A stretch of DNA of 64,000 nt from Brevundimonas mediterranea (GTDB lineage Bacteria; Pseudomonadota; Alphaproteobacteria; Caulobacterales; Caulobacteraceae). The translations under genes were made by a program, and so were the position numbers. The notes under the pieces are model-generated. The model was not told the origin of the DNA, ran no database searches, and saw only the letters and a list, made by a program, of their open reading frames with translations. The stretch covers positions 1 to 64,000 of the forward strand of contig NZ_JACIDA010000002.1 in assembly GCF_014196125.1 (NCBI RefSeq), written 5' to 3'. Below, one piece after another: positions 20,084 through 30,519 of this stretch. Positions within the stretch are counted from its first letter, which is position 1. Each line of letters starts with the position of its first letter.

Positions 20084-21457
20084 TCAGCTCGGGCAGCTGT
20101 CGGCCCCCTGGCCATAGCCCAGGTTCGACGGCGGCGTGTCCAGCAGGGGCGACCAGGCCGGGTCGGTGCCCCGGCCGTTATAGCCCGCCTGGGCCACAAC
20201 CCGCCCCGACAGGTCCACGGTCCACAGCCGCGTGTCCCCGCCCCGCGTCTGGCGCGCGAACATCACATAACGGCCGTTGGGGGCCCAGTTCGGGCCTTCC
20301 TCGAAATAGCTGGACGACAGGATGCGTTCACCCGAACCGTCGGCGTTCATCACCCCGGTCGAGAACCGGCCGCCGCCGCTCTTGGTGAAGGCGATCAGAT
20401 TGCCCGTCGGGCTCCAGGCCGGCGCCGTATAGGTTCCGCCGCCGCGCGAGATCGGCCGCTGGCCCGAGCCGTCGGCCCGCATCACATACAGGCGCGCCTG
20501 GCCCGAACGGTCCGAGTTGAACACGATCTGGCTGCCGTCCGGGCTGAACGACGGCGAGGTGTCGATGCCCGGATCCGACGTCAGGCGCGACAGCTGCCGG
20601 CTGCGCAGGTCCATCACATAGATGTCGGTATTGCCGCCCCGGATGATCGAGAAGGCGATCTTGTTGCCGTCGTTCGAGAAGCGCGGCGCCAGCACCTGGC
20701 CGTCGAACTCGCCCAGGCTTTCGGTGCGGCCCGTGGTCAGGTTGCGCAGATAGATGCGGCTATAGTCCTTGCCCAGCGCCACATAGGTGATCTCGTCCGG
20801 CTGCGAGGTCGAGAAGCGCGGCGACATGATGATCTCGTCGCCCTGGGTCAGATAGGTGGGATTGAACCCGTCCTGGTCGGCGATGGTCAGGCGGTTGATC
20901 CGGTTCAACTGCGTCCCCTCTTCCGAGACGAAGACGACGCGGGAATCGAAGAAGCCGGTCTCGCCGGTCATCCGCTGATAGATGACGTCCGAGATCTTGT
21001 GCGCGATCCGGCGCCATTGTTCCTGGGTGGCCGTGAACTGATAGCTGACCAGTTGGCACTGACGGTAGGGATCATAGAGGCGGAAACCGACGTCCAGCCG
21101 ATTGTCCGCCCGCGGCGTCACCGCCCCGTACAGCACCGCCTGGGCCCCGATCTGGGTCCACTGCGGGAAATTGGGCGCATTGGCCAGGGTCAGGCCGGTC
21201 TCGATGAAGCCGGCGGGGTTCAGCGGCTCGAAGAAGCCCGACCGCCGCAGATTGCCGCTGACCACATTGGAAATGTCCGCCCCATGATCGCCGGTGAAGG
21301 GCACGATGGCGATCTGCAGGGGTTTCAGCACGCCCTGATCGATCTCGACCTCGACCGGCTGGCCCGCCTGCGCCGGAGCGGTCTGGCCCTGGGCCTGGGC
21401 CGAGGACACGCTCATCGCCACGACGGCGGCCGAGGCCAGAAGAAGGTTCAGACGCAT
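20084..21457 (-). CDS. tolB: Tol-Pal system periplasmic protein TolB
   Basis: Periplasmic protein with a six-bladed beta-propeller that contacts Pal and TolA. The 457 aa protein has a signal peptide (1-22, cleaved after AQA), the N-terminal alpha/beta domain (about 35-160) and propeller repeats such as [44 protein letters not shown] and [13 protein letters not shown]. It is the first gene of the pal-proximal half of the cluster; the tolQRA half lies beyond the vapBC insertion. Confidence 0.96.
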   Translation of the reverse strand: MRLNLLLASAAVVAMSVSSAQAQGQTAPAQAGQPVEVEIDQGVLKPLQIAIVPFTGDHGADISNVVSGNLRRSGFFEPLNPAGFIETGLTLANAPNFPQWTQIGAQAVLYGAVTPRADNRLDVGFRLYDPYRQCQLVSYQFTATQEQWRRIAHKISDVIYQRMTGETGFFDSRVVFVSEEGTQLNRINRLTIADQDGFNPTYLTQGDEIIMSPRFSTSQPDEITYVALGKDYSRIYLRNLTTGRTESLGEFDGQVLAPRFSNDGNKIAFSIIRGGNTDIYVMDLRSRQLSRLTSDPGIDTSPSFSPDGSQIVFNSDRSGQARLYVMRADGSGQRPISRGGGTYTAPAWSPTGNLIAFTKSGGGRFSTGVMNADGSGERILSSSYFEEGPNWAPNGRYVMFARQTRGGDTRLWTVDLSGRVVAQAGYNGRGTDPAWSPLLDTPPSNLGYGQGADSCPS

Positions 21458-21565
21458 GGAATGCTCCCGTAAATATCGAAGGATCGCCGCCCCTTATCGC
21501 CGGGTCGTGTGACATTCGCCAGCTTCAAGCCGAATGGGGCGACTTTCAGGACGGCCTAATCACAT

Positions 21566-21586
21566 TGATGCGTGATGCGTGATGCA
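21566..21586 (+). promoter_or_regulatory. Three tandem heptamers upstream of vapB
   Basis: TGATGCG, TGATGCG and TGATGCA follow each other without gaps, ending 13 bases before the antitoxin ATG. Ribbon-helix-helix antitoxins commonly bind short direct or inverted repeats at their own promoter, so this is a candidate autoregulatory operator. Confidence 0.5.
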
Positions 21587-21599
21587 CTATCTTCCACCC

Positions 21600-21827
21600 A
21601 TGCGCACCACCCTCGCCATCGACGACGACGTGCTGAACGCCGCACGAGCTATCGCGGTCCATCAAGACCGCACGATTGGCGAAGTCGTGTCCGAGCTCGC
21701 GCGACAGGCGCTGCAAAAGCGGGAGACGATCGTCCGCTTTCGCAATGGCGTTCCTCTTCTGCCAGATCGACCGGGACCAATGGTCACGCTAGAGGACGTT
21801 AACGCGCTCCGCGACGAACTGCCTTGA
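21600..21827 (+). CDS. Ribbon-helix-helix antitoxin, VapB-like
   Basis: A 75 aa protein starting MRTTLAIDDDVLNAARAIA, the pattern of the type II antitoxin VapB/Arc-MetJ fold: an N-terminal beta strand, then DRTIGEVVSELARQAL as helix. The C-terminal part (RFRNGVPLLPDRPGPMV) would wrap the toxin. I chose the ATG at 21600, since the extra seven residues upstream do not fit the fold. Its stop overlaps the toxin start as TTGA. Confidence 0.87.
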   Translation: MRTTLAIDDDVLNAARAIAVHQDRTIGEVVSELARQALQKRETIVRFRNGVPLLPDRPGPMVTLEDVNALRDELP

Positions 21828-22261
21828 CCTATCTGCTAGACGTCAATGTGCTGATCGCCCTCGTCGATCCGCGTCACGTCTTTCACGATACGGCGAACGG
21901 TTGGTTTCAGCGCGAGGCCGCCAGGTCATGGGCCACCTGTCCGATAACCGAAAACGGCCTGGTCCGGATTGTCGGCAACAGTCGCTATCGCAACCCGGTC
22001 GGACCTCCGTCCGAGGTCGTTCGGATTCTCGAACTGTTACGGGACATGGCGGGTCACGTCTTCTGGCCGGACGCTATCAGCCTGGCTGACGACCGGTTGT
22101 TCGATCCATCGGCCCTGACGACGCCCGAACAGATCACCGACGCCTATCTGCTGGCTCTGGCCGTCTCGAACGGCGGTCGGCTGGCGACGCTGGATCGCCG
22201 CCTGTCGCCGGACGCGGTCAGGGACGGGCGAGCGGCCCTTCACCTGATCACCGACGCCTGA
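21824..22261 (+). CDS. PIN-domain toxin, VapC-like
   Basis: A 145 aa PIN-domain ribonuclease. Acidic residues of the active site appear in LLDVNVLIALVD (Asp6), in TENGLVRIVG (Glu43) and in QITDAYLLALA and LATLDRRL. The start is TTG, overlapping the antitoxin stop, so translation is coupled. Its stop is 3 bases from the stop of tolA, which converges on it. With 21600-21827 it forms a type II toxin-antitoxin module lodged inside the Tol-Pal cluster. Confidence 0.9.
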   Translation: MTYLLDVNVLIALVDPRHVFHDTANGWFQREAARSWATCPITENGLVRIVGNSRYRNPVGPPSEVVRILELLRDMAGHVFWPDAISLADDRLFDPSALTTPEQITDAYLLALAVSNGGRLATLDRRLSPDAVRDGRAALHLITDA

Positions 22262-22264
22262 CCT

Positions 22265-23095
22265 TCACCGGTTGCGGCAGGCCCGTTCCGTGTTGAACGT
22301 GGGCCGATAGGCCCCGCCGGGGAAGCCCTGGGGCACGTCGAACGGCGCGGTCTGGCGCAGGGCGCGCAGGGCGCCGTCGGCGGCGGCGCGATAGACCGAC
22401 GACGACTGCGGATTGATCAGCGACGGTCCGCGCGTGATCCGCCCGTCCGCCGACAGGGTCAGCTCCACCTGGATCCGCAGCTGGTCGGCGCCGGGGATGT
22501 CGCAGGGCAGGACCCAGTTCGGATAGACCTGGTTGAAGATAGCCGTCACCTGCGGCCCGGTCGCCTGTGAGGCGCTTCCCGCCCCCTGCTGACCCGTCGC
22601 CGGACGGCCGCGATTATTGGTCGGCCGCGTCGGTCCCGCCAGGGCGTCCAGATCCAGACTGGGCTCGTCGCGTTTCGGCGCGGGCCGGGCGGGCGTCGGC
22701 GGGGTAGGTCGCGGCGGCGTCGGGCGCGCCTTCTCGGGCGTCGGCGGCGCGGGCCGGGGGGGCGTGGGTCGCGGCGGCGTCGGCGTCGGGCGCGGGGTCG
22801 GACGCGGCGGCGCGGGCGTCGGGGTCGGCGGCGGCGGGGTCGGTTGCGGAACCGGCGGCGTGGGCGTCTCCGGCGCGCTGACCGGGGCGGTCGCCGCGTC
22901 GTCGGGCGAGGGTTCCGGCTGCGGATTATCGGCCGCCGCCGCCTCGATCACCGTCTCCGACACGATGGTCACCGGCACCGAATTCACCAGCGGCTTGGGC
23001 TCGTCCGTCTTGTGTGAAAACGAAACAAAGGCGAGCGCGACCACACCCGCGTGCAGGGCGATGGATCCCAGAATGGCAGGGCTGGGCCGACGCAA
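22265..23095 (-). CDS. tolA: Cell envelope integrity protein TolA (TonB-like)
   Basis: Inner-membrane protein linking TolQR energy to TolB-Pal. The 276 aa protein has an N-terminal membrane anchor (about 8-27), a long Pro/Thr/Arg-rich spacer (about 57-145) in place of the usual Ala/Lys helix, and a C-terminal TolA/TonB-like domain (about 180-276) with FNQVYPNWVLPCDIPGAD and LSADGRITRGPSL. The start is TTG, 5 bases from the tolR stop codon; no ATG is available. The name comes from domain order and position after tolR. Confidence 0.88.
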   Translation of the reverse strand: MRRPSPAILGSIALHAGVVALAFVSFSHKTDEPKPLVNSVPVTIVSETVIEAAAADNPQPEPSPDDAATAPVSAPETPTPPVPQPTPPPPTPTPAPPRPTPRPTPTPPRPTPPRPAPPTPEKARPTPPRPTPPTPARPAPKRDEPSLDLDALAGPTRPTNNRGRPATGQQGAGSASQATGPQVTAIFNQVYPNWVLPCDIPGADQLRIQVELTLSADGRITRGPSLINPQSSSVYRAAADGALRALRQTAPFDVPQGFPGGAYRPTFNTERACRNR

Positions 23096-23099
23096 GCGA

Positions 23100-23552
23100 T
23101 CAGGCCTCCGGCGCCGTGTCGGTGATCAGGTTCAGCTTGGTGAAGCCCGAGGCCGACAGCCGCGCCATCACCCGCGCCACCGCCTGATAGGGCGCCCGGC
23201 CGTCAGCGCGCACGAACACCGGCCGCTCGGACGCCTGGTCCGATCCGCCGGCCTCGGTCAACAGGCGCACGGCCAGATCGTCGAACGCGGTCTCGCTGTC
23301 GCCGATGAAGATGGCGCCCTGCTGGTCGATGCTGACCGACAGGGGTTCATTGTCCGTCTCGACCGCGCTGGCCTCGGTCTTGGGCAGCTCCACCGGTACG
23401 CCCACGGTCAGCAGGGGCGCCGAGATCATGAAGATGATCAGCAGCACCAGCATCACATCCACCAGGGGCGTGACGTTGATCTCGGTCAGGGGGCCTCGGC
23501 GTCCCCGCCGACCACGCCGTCCGCCGCCGCTCGCACCGCCGCCCAGCGCCAT
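23100..23552 (-). CDS. tolR: Biopolymer transport protein TolR (ExbD family)
   Basis: Proton-channel subunit of the Tol motor. The 150 aa protein has a Gly/Arg-rich cytoplasmic N-terminus, then the ExbD/TolR signature [20 protein letters not shown] (22-41) with the channel Asp in the single membrane helix, and a periplasmic domain ending in a helix ([19 protein letters not shown]). It lies 3 bases after tolQ. Confidence 0.95.
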   Translation of the reverse strand: MALGGGASGGGRRGRRGRRGPLTEINVTPLVDVMLVLLIIFMISAPLLTVGVPVELPKTEASAVETDNEPLSVSIDQQGAIFIGDSETAFDDLAVRLLTEAGGSDQASERPVFVRADGRAPYQAVARVMARLSASGFTKLNLITDTAPEA

Positions 23553-23555
23553 GGC

Positions 23556-24308
<753 letters not shown>

Positions 24309-24449
24309 TCAGGCGCTCCGGGCGGGGTCGGCTGCGGATTGGAGATTGGCGACACCCCTCTTCGACCGAGCGGGCGTGACCATTGTGTGGCGAGGGCGGC
24401 TTCTAGCGGTCCAGAGGACGCCCGTCACCTGACAGGCGCGTCATCCGGA

Positions 24450-24875
24450 TCACTCCGGCGCCACCCGCCGGGTCGGATCGACCGCCACCGACACGGGCGC
24501 GCCGACGCTGATGATCACGCCCTCATGGCCTTCCTTGGCGATGGAATAGGTGGCGGCGTCGCGCACCAGCTGTTCCTCGCAGGCCCGGTCGCCGGGGCGG
24601 CCCAGGGCTTCGCAGCCGCGCTTGGCCGCATCGGTCCAGCCCAGCACCCGGCGCGTCGCCGCCTCGGCCCGCTTGATGGCCGCCTCGTCCTCGGCCGCCG
24701 CCTGGGCGATCAGGGCCTGGCGCGCGCCCTGCTGATATTGCAGCTCGGCCTGGCCCGCCATCTTGCGTTCCCAGACCTTGTAATAGGGGCAGCCGACCAG
24801 TCCCCCGCCGATCACCAGGACCAGCAGCAGAAAGGACACGATCACGGCGCTGGCGGTGATTCCCTGGTTTTGCAT
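24450..24875 (-). CDS. Hypothetical single-pass membrane protein
   Basis: A 141 aa protein with one N-terminal hydrophobic segment (about 7-30, ending near Cys29) and a helical, Ala/Glu-rich region (about 38-90). Two further cysteines (near 88 and 98) may pair in the periplasm. I do not recognise a family. It sits between ybgC and tolQ on the same strand, so it may belong to the envelope operon. Confidence 0.65.
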   Translation of the reverse strand: MQNQGITASAVIVSFLLLVLVIGGGLVGCPYYKVWERKMAGQAELQYQQGARQALIAQAAAEDEAAIKRAEAATRRVLGWTDAAKRGCEALGRPGDRACEEQLVRDAATYSIAKEGHEGVIISVGAPVSVAVDPTRRVAPE

Positions 24876-24902
24876 GTTCGCCCCTCCCCGGTTCGCCTGA
24901 GT

Positions 24903-25361
24903 CTAGTCGCCGTCGCCGCCGCTTGCCAGCCAGGGCGTGACCTTTTCGACCAGCGCCCTGGTGGGCCGGCGCGGCCGTCCGTCCAGATGTATGCAGACCG
25001 CCGTCACCTCGGCCCGGCACAGCACCTCGCCCGCCCGCTCCACCGTCTGGCGGATGATCAGCCGCACGCCCTTCACCGCTTCGTACAGGGTCCGCACCAC
25101 CAGGGCGTCGTCGATCCGCGCCGGCTTCAGATATTTGATATTCAGTTCGGCGACGACGAAGGCCAGGGGCGGGTCCGCCTCCAGCAGGTCCGAATGGCCC
25201 ACGCCGATGGCCCGCAGGAAGTCCGACCGCCCCCGCTCGAAATAGCGGACATAGTTGGCGTGATAGACCAGACCGGTGAAATCCGTGTCCTCGTAATAGA
25301 CGCGCACCGGCAGCAGATGATCGCGTCCGTCAAAGCGCCCGGCGGTGGGAAGATCGGTCAT
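24903..25361 (-). CDS. ybgC: Tol-Pal-associated acyl-CoA thioesterase YbgC
   Basis: A 152 aa hotdog-fold thioesterase. VRVYYEDTDFTGLVYHANYVRYFERGRSDFL (read in parts) has the catalytic Asp and the Tyr-His-Ala-Asn loop of YbgC. KYLKPARIDDALVV follows. ybgC commonly opens the tol-pal operon, where it acts on acyl-CoA or acyl-ACP in phospholipid metabolism. Here one hypothetical gene separates it from tolQ. Confidence 0.93.
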   Translation of the reverse strand: MTDLPTAGRFDGRDHLLPVRVYYEDTDFTGLVYHANYVRYFERGRSDFLRAIGVGHSDLLEADPPLAFVVAELNIKYLKPARIDDALVVRTLYEAVKGVRLIIRQTVERAGEVLCRAEVTAVCIHLDGRPRRPTRALVEKVTPWLASGGDGD

Positions 25362-25370
25362 GGCCCCAGT

Positions 25371-25742
25371 CTAGCCCGTCGGCGGCCGGGTCAGGAAGCC
25401 GGGACAATAGCGTTCGCGCATGTCGCGGAACTCGGTCGGCAGCGGATCGTCGCTGAACAGGATGCGGCTGGTCAGGGACACGAAGCCCACCGCCTGCCCG
25501 CCCCGCGTCCGCCCCACATAGCCGCACACCGCCCGTCTCTGGCCGACCTCGGAATAGCGCAGCTCGGCGTCGCGCCCCAGTTGTTCGCGGATCTGCCGCA
25601 CCGCGCGCTGGGACGCAGGCTCGGGCGGCGCGACCCGCGTCCCGTGCGTCATGGCCCACACGCCCACGGCGGCGGCGATCAGGGCGACCGCCGCCGCAAC
25701 GACAAACCAGGTCTCGTGGGTCTGGATTCGGCGTCGCATCAT
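25371..25742 (-). CDS. Hypothetical membrane-anchored protein
   Basis: A 123 aa protein with one N-terminal membrane segment (about 12-31) and a soluble part with two cysteines (AVCGYVG, ERYCPGF) that could form a disulfide. No family recognised. The start codon overlaps the stop of the upstream hydrolase as ATGA, so the two are co-translated. It lies 9 bases upstream of ybgC. Confidence 0.7.
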   Translation of the reverse strand: MMRRRIQTHETWFVVAAAVALIAAAVGVWAMTHGTRVAPPEPASQRAVRQIREQLGRDAELRYSEVGQRRAVCGYVGRTRGGQAVGFVSLTSRILFSDDPLPTEFRDMRERYCPGFLTRPPTG

Positions 25743-27205
25743 CCGGCCGGAGCGTCGTCCTCAATGAAATCCAGCGGCGTATTCGCCGCCGGCAGGCAGG
25801 TGCGATCCACCTGCGCGGACGGATCGCGCAGGAAGTCGCGCGCCATGCAGCGGGTGCAGGCGCTGGCGTTGATCACGCCATGGGTGGCGTTCGTGACGAT
25901 CACCACCTGGCTGTTTGCATAGCCCTTGGCGGCGGCCTCGGTCAGGGCAGGCGGGCAGCCCGGATCGATCTCGGCGGCGACGAACAGGGTCGGGATGTCG
26001 GTCTTGACCGGCAGGTTCTCCACCGGATCGGCCGCCCCCACGTCCACGGCCGCGCAGACGTCGAAAAGGCGCGACAGCGACGGGACCAGCACCTCCGCCA
26101 CCGGATCGCCGGCGGCGCCCGCCGCCAGCCGCGCCCTGGACTCGAACGGCAGCTCCTCCTTGCACAGGTGGGCCATGTGCTGGCCTTCGAAATAATAGTC
26201 GCGGTTCTCCGCGATCTCGGCCACAGGGGTCAGATCGTCGGCGATGATCTTCTCCAGATCGGCGGGCAGACGCCGCACGCCTCGGCCGCTGTAGGTCGTG
26301 TCCATCAGGAAGGCCGACAGGTCGTCGACCGTAAAGGTCTGTCCGTCCTTGCCCGTCACCGGTCCCGCCAGCCAACGCCGCGCCGCGGTCTCGAACCGCG
26401 CCTGAAGGTCCGGATGCCGCGCAGCGCACTCAGCCTGGGCGGCGCACTTGGCCAGGATCAGCCGCACCGCCGTCGACACCTGTTCCGGCGTCCCCACGGC
26501 CCAGTTGCCTTCGGGCGGCCAGGGACTGTCCATCACCGCAGCGCGGACGATCTGCGGCTGATGGGTGATGACGGCGGCCTCGATGCGTGGGCCGTAGGAG
26601 CCGCCCCACAGGTCGATCTTGCTCAACCCCAGCGCCTGGGTCATGTCGCGCACGTCGTCCGCGATGGCGGCGGCGTTGTACCAGCGCAGATCGACCCCCT
26701 TGGCCTGATAGGATTTCAGACAGGCGATCAGCCCGTCGCGATCCGCATCGGACGGCGGCCCCGCGTCGGTCAGTTCGACGCCGGGACAATCCATCGACGG
26801 ATCGCTCTCGCCGCCCCCGCGCTGATCGAACAGGATCACGTCCTGATCGACCGCCATCAGGTCCGGACGCCGCGACAGGGCGCGCAGGATGTTTCCCGCC
26901 CCCGACGTCAGCGCCCCGCCGGGTCCGCCGTGGAACATCACCATGGGCGGCAGGGCCTGGCCCAAGGCGTCCTTGTAGGGCGTGCTGGCCTTGAGGATCA
27001 CCACCGCCACCCCGATCCGGCGGTCGGTCGAGCCGTCGCGCGCCTCTTCCACGCTCAGGGTCCCGCACCGCACCTCGCGCACGCCGGTGGGCCAGTCGGT
27101 CGGACAGGGGGCATCCGTGAACACGGGCGCCGCAGCCTTTGCTGGCGGGGCCAGGGCCGTCAGGCCTGAGACGGCCGCCAGGACAGCCAGGGTGCGCAGG
27201 ATCAT
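25739..27205 (-). CDS. Secreted alpha/beta hydrolase with TAP-like C-terminus
   Basis: A 488 aa protein with a signal peptide (cleaved after about residue 25). The alpha/beta-hydrolase core has MVMFHGGPGG as oxyanion region, LFDQRGGGESDPS and the nucleophile elbow LWGGSYGPR. The C-terminal part (about 385-485) resembles the TAP-like domain of tripeptidyl and prolyl aminopeptidases, with VGAADPVENLPVKTDIPTLF shortened here and the probable catalytic His in NATHGVI. It likely cleaves short peptides in the periplasm. The ATG at 27205 was chosen because it starts the signal peptide. Confidence 0.85.
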   Translation of the reverse strand: MILRTLAVLAAVSGLTALAPPAKAAAPVFTDAPCPTDWPTGVREVRCGTLSVEEARDGSTDRRIGVAVVILKASTPYKDALGQALPPMVMFHGGPGGALTSGAGNILRALSRRPDLMAVDQDVILFDQRGGGESDPSMDCPGVELTDAGPPSDADRDGLIACLKSYQAKGVDLRWYNAAAIADDVRDMTQALGLSKIDLWGGSYGPRIEAAVITHQPQIVRAAVMDSPWPPEGNWAVGTPEQVSTAVRLILAKCAAQAECAARHPDLQARFETAARRWLAGPVTGKDGQTFTVDDLSAFLMDTTYSGRGVRRLPADLEKIIADDLTPVAEIAENRDYYFEGQHMAHLCKEELPFESRARLAAGAAGDPVAEVLVPSLSRLFDVCAAVDVGAADPVENLPVKTDIPTLFVAAEIDPGCPPALTEAAAKGYANSQVVIVTNATHGVINASACTRCMARDFLRDPSAQVDRTCLPAANTPLDFIEDDAPAG

Positions 27206-27408
27206 GTGACGGCTCCGGTTCACCGACAGCAAACCTCCGCCCGCCCTTCTTGGCAACCGCCTATTGGAGATCAGGCCCCGTTCAAGCGGCGTGCTTCTTG
27301 CGCGCCGCTTCCGTCAGCGCATCGACCATGCGCTCGCGTCACTCCGCGCCCTCTTCCGCGAAGGCGCGAATGATTCGCTCGCATCCTTGCCCGGATCGAA
27401 CGCAATCT

Positions 27409-28446
27409 TCATTCAAACAGGTCGCCCGGCACAGGTCCGGCGGCGGGGGGCGGCGGTGCGCTCAGGCCCAGGTGCGCATAGGCCTTGGCGCAGGCCATGC
27501 GGCCGCGCGGCGTGCGCATGATGAAACCCTGTTGCAGCAGATAGGGTTCGATCACGTCCTCGACCGCATCACGCGCCTCGGCGATCGCGGCGGCAAGGGT
27601 GTCCATCCCCACCGGCCCGCCGCCGTAGTTCTCGATCAGGGCCTTCAGGAAGCGCCGGTCCAGACTGTCCAGCCCGGCCTCGTCGACCTCCAGCCGCGCC
27701 AGGGCCTTGGCCGCAACCAGTTTCGAGATGGTCTCGGCGCCGTCCGCCGAGGCGAAGTCGCGCACCCGGCGCAACAGACGCCCGGCGATCCGGGGCGTGC
27801 CCCGCGCTCGCGACGCGATCTCGCGCGCGCCGCCCTCATCGATGGCCGCGCCCATCTTGCGCGCCGTGCCCCGCACCACCGCCGTCAGTTCGTCGGCGGT
27901 GTAGAACTCCAGCCGCAACGGAATCCCGAACCGGTCCCGCAGCGGCGTGGCCAGCAGCCCCGCCCGCGTCGTCGCCCCGACCAGGGTGAAGGGCGCCAGG
28001 TCGATCCGCACCGAGCGCGCCGACGGCCCCTCGCCGATGATCAGGTCCAGCACATGGTCCTCCATGGCCGGATACAGGATCTCCTCGACGTTCGGGCTCA
28101 GTCGATGGATCTCGTCGATGAACAACACATCGCGCGGCTCCAGATTGGTCAGGATCGCCGCCAGATCCCCCGCCTTGGCCAGGATCGGGCCCGAGGTCGC
28201 CCGGAACCCAACCCCCAACTCGCGCGCCACGATCTGCGCCAGCGTGGTCTTGCCCAGTCCCGGCGGCCCGAACAGCAGCACATGATCCAGCGCCTCGGAC
28301 CGGCCGCGCGCGGCGTCGATGAAGACCTTCAGATTGCCCTTGGCCTGAGACTGACCGACGAACTCGGATAGGGTCTGGGGACGCAGCGCACGGTCATAGG
28401 CTTCGCCGGGGGCGGCGTCGGCGGCGACCAGTCTGTCATCGCTCAT
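27409..28446 (-). CDS. ruvB: Holliday junction branch migration helicase RuvB
   Basis: AAA+ motor that drives branch migration with RuvA. The 345 aa protein has [11 protein letters not shown], Walker [12 protein letters not shown], Walker [10 protein letters not shown], sensor 1 ATTRAGLL, the Arg finger region LRDRFGI and the C-terminal winged helix ([12 protein letters not shown]). The order on this strand is ruvC-ruvA-micropeptide-ruvB. Confidence 0.97.
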   Translation of the reverse strand: MSDDRLVAADAAPGEAYDRALRPQTLSEFVGQSQAKGNLKVFIDAARGRSEALDHVLLFGPPGLGKTTLAQIVARELGVGFRATSGPILAKAGDLAAILTNLEPRDVLFIDEIHRLSPNVEEILYPAMEDHVLDLIIGEGPSARSVRIDLAPFTLVGATTRAGLLATPLRDRFGIPLRLEFYTADELTAVVRGTARKMGAAIDEGGAREIASRARGTPRIAGRLLRRVRDFASADGAETISKLVAAKALARLEVDEAGLDSLDRRFLKALIENYGGGPVGMDTLAAAIAEARDAVEDVIEPYLLQQGFIMRTPRGRMACAKAYAHLGLSAPPPPAAGPVPGDLFE

Positions 28447-28471
28447 TGAACCGCCCCCCGACGCGACAGGC

Positions 28472-28558
28472 TTACAGCCCCTTCAAGACGACATAGCCGA
28501 TCACCATCGCGACAAGGCCGACGACGAAGACCAGTACGGTTTGCAATTTCTTGTTCAT
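28472..28558 (-). CDS. 28-residue membrane micropeptide between ruvA and ruvB
   Basis: A short frame from ATG (28558) to TAA (28472). It encodes a basic N-terminus MNKKLQT followed by an almost entirely hydrophobic helix ([18 protein letters not shown]) and a short KGL tail. Its design is that of a single-pass membrane micropeptide. It lies 25 bases upstream of the ruvB start codon. No family can be named, and expression is unproven. Confidence 0.5.
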   Translation of the reverse strand: MNKKLQTVLVFVVGLVAMVIGYVVLKGL

Positions 28559-28648
28559 TATCAAATCCATTTCGACATTCAGGCGCACGAACGACCGCGG
28601 CCGCCCGGCCTCGCCCTGAAGTCACGATCCCTGAGAAGAGTTCCCCCC

Positions 28649-29266
28649 TCACCGCCCCAACTCCTGCAGGGCCGCGCGGATCACCGCCGGCAGTTCGGCC
28701 TCCTCGCCCAGCCGGATCAGGGCCTGATCCACCGCCCGGCGCGCATTGACCTCGGCCACGCCCAGCCCCAGCAGGGCCGACACCGCCTCGCCGGTCAGGG
28801 ACGGCGGGGGCGGCGCAATCTCGACATGAACGCCCGGCGCCGTCGGCGCGAAGCTGACGTCGCCCAGAGGCTTGCCCTTCAGCTCGGTGACGATCCGCAG
28901 CGCCAGCTTGGGGCCCACCCCATTGGCCCGCGCCACCGCCGCCTTGTCCTCGCGCGCCACCGCGCCCGCCAGTTCGCCCGGCGGCAGCACGTCCAGCACC
29001 GCCAAGGCCGCCTTGGGCCCCACGCCCTGAATGGCCAACAGGGTGGTGAAGGCCCGCCGTTCGTCGCGCGTCAGAAATCCATACAGACGCGGCCCCGCGT
29101 CCTCGCTCCACTGCGAATGAACATGCACCGTGGCCTCGTCGCCCGGCGCCGGCAGCCGTCCCAGGGTCCGCGCCCCGCACGACACGACATAGCCCACCCC
29201 GGCGCAGTCGATCAGGCAGTCCGCCTCCCCGACCTCGGCCAGCACCCCTCTCAGACGCCCGATCAT
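28649..29266 (-). CDS. ruvA: Holliday junction DNA helicase RuvA
   Basis: Tetrameric protein that binds four-way junctions and loads RuvB. The 205 aa protein has the OB-fold N-terminus [12 protein letters not shown], two HhH motifs ([17 protein letters not shown] and [19 protein letters not shown]) and the C-terminal RuvB-binding domain ([20 protein letters not shown]). The start overlaps the ruvC stop by 4 bases. Confidence 0.96.
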   Translation of the reverse strand: MIGRLRGVLAEVGEADCLIDCAGVGYVVSCGARTLGRLPAPGDEATVHVHSQWSEDAGPRLYGFLTRDERRAFTTLLAIQGVGPKAALAVLDVLPPGELAGAVAREDKAAVARANGVGPKLALRIVTELKGKPLGDVSFAPTAPGVHVEIAPPPPSLTGEAVSALLGLGVAEVNARRAVDQALIRLGEEAELPAVIRAALQELGR

Positions 29267-29781
29267 GCCGCGCCCCGGTGCATGGCTTCAAGCAAGGACC
29301 GTTTTCTCAGCTGTGCATGGGTGACCGCCACGGCCAGGGCGTCCGCCGCATCCGCCTTCACGTCGCCCGCCGTCGGCAGCAGCCGTTTGATCATGAAGGC
29401 GATCTGGCTCTTGTCCGCATGGCCCGCCCCGACCACGGCCTTCTTGATCAGGTTCGGCGAATATTCCGCCACCGTCAGCCCCAGCTTGGCCGGCGCCAAC
29501 ATCACCGCCGCCCGCGCATGGCCCAGCTTCAGGGTCGAGGACGGGTTCACATTGACGAACACCTCTTCCACCGCCGCCTCTTCGCAGCCGTGGTCGGCGC
29601 AGATCGTCCCCAGGGCCTCGAACAGGAACAGCAGGCGTTCGGAAAAGGGCGCGGCCTCCGGCGGGGCCACCACCCCGTGCGCCACCCACCTCAGACGTGC
29701 GCCGTCCGAGACGATCACCCCCCAGCCGGTGCGTCGCAGACCCGGGTCCAGCCCGATGATTCTGACAGGTTCGTTCGCCAT
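29263..29781 (-). CDS. ruvC: Holliday junction resolvase RuvC
   Basis: Endonuclease that cuts Holliday junctions symmetrically. The 172 aa protein has the RNase H-like fold with acidic residues in [14 protein letters not shown] (Asp11), VEEVFVN, and the C-terminal [17 protein letters not shown]. It is the first of the ruvC-ruvA-ruvB group. Confidence 0.96.
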   Translation of the reverse strand: MANEPVRIIGLDPGLRRTGWGVIVSDGARLRWVAHGVVAPPEAAPFSERLLFLFEALGTICADHGCEEAAVEEVFVNVNPSSTLKLGHARAAVMLAPAKLGLTVAEYSPNLIKKAVVGAGHADKSQIAFMIKRLLPTAGDVKADAADALAVAVTHAQLRKRSLLEAMHRGAA

Positions 29782-29860
29782 CCGTTCCCCTCATGCCGCA
29801 AAGAGGGTTATCGGGCAATGAACAGCTTGACCTCTCAGGTCGAAACCCGACGATCAGGCC

Positions 29861-30379
29861 TTAGCCGTGCGCCTCGACATAGGCTTCCGGGTCCTTGTTC
29901 ACCGGCTTGACCCCGGTGATGTGCTCGGCCTCGAAGGCCGCGAACCGCACCGCCAGAGCGTGCCGCGTCGCCACGTCGGCGTTCAGGCGAAAGTCGGTCA
30001 GGCCCTGCCGCTCCTCCTCGCCCATATGTTTGGAGTTGACCACATTGGCCTCGCCCACCGCCGCGAACCAGGCGGGGCTGCCGACGGCGTGCGCCTCCAC
30101 GGCCTTGACCGCGTCGCGCAGCTTGTTGTGATCCTCGATGGCGTCCTCGGTCTCGCCCTCGACCGTGCCCTCATCGGCGTCGTTGGCGCCCTCGCCCAGC
30201 TTCATCAGGTCGGGATAGAAGAACCGTTCCTCGGCCTCGGCGTGGACGTCCAGAAAGGCCGACAGCCTCAGCCAGACCGCGCTCAGGGCATCGACGTCCT
30301 TCGGCTCGATCTGTTCGATGATCGAGAACAGCCGGCGTTGTTCGGCGTGGTCGTCGAGGATCAGCTGGGTGATGTCCAT
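29861..30379 (-). CDS. Hemerythrin domain-containing protein
   Basis: A 172 aa helical protein of the hemerythrin-like HHE family. Candidate iron ligands are in ILDDHAEQRRLF, LDVHAEAEERFFYP, IEDHNKLRDAV and NSKHMGEEERQGL. Such proteins bind a di-iron centre and act in oxygen, NO or iron sensing or storage. I chose the ATG at 30379 (MDITQLI), where the first helix begins, over one eleven codons earlier. Confidence 0.88.
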   Translation of the reverse strand: MDITQLILDDHAEQRRLFSIIEQIEPKDVDALSAVWLRLSAFLDVHAEAEERFFYPDLMKLGEGANDADEGTVEGETEDAIEDHNKLRDAVKAVEAHAVGSPAWFAAVGEANVVNSKHMGEEERQGLTDFRLNADVATRHALAVRFAAFEAEHITGVKPVNKDPEAYVEAHG

Positions 30380-30519
30380 GGGCGGTCGTCGTCTCTGCGA
30401 CCCGGACGCCATCCGCCCCGGCTGGCGGGGCGGCCGCCGGGATCGGCGGGTCTCGCGGTCCCCGCCTTAATCCCGTTCACCGGCGCAGGTTCCGCGCCGG
30501 GACCGTCAGCCGACCCGTA

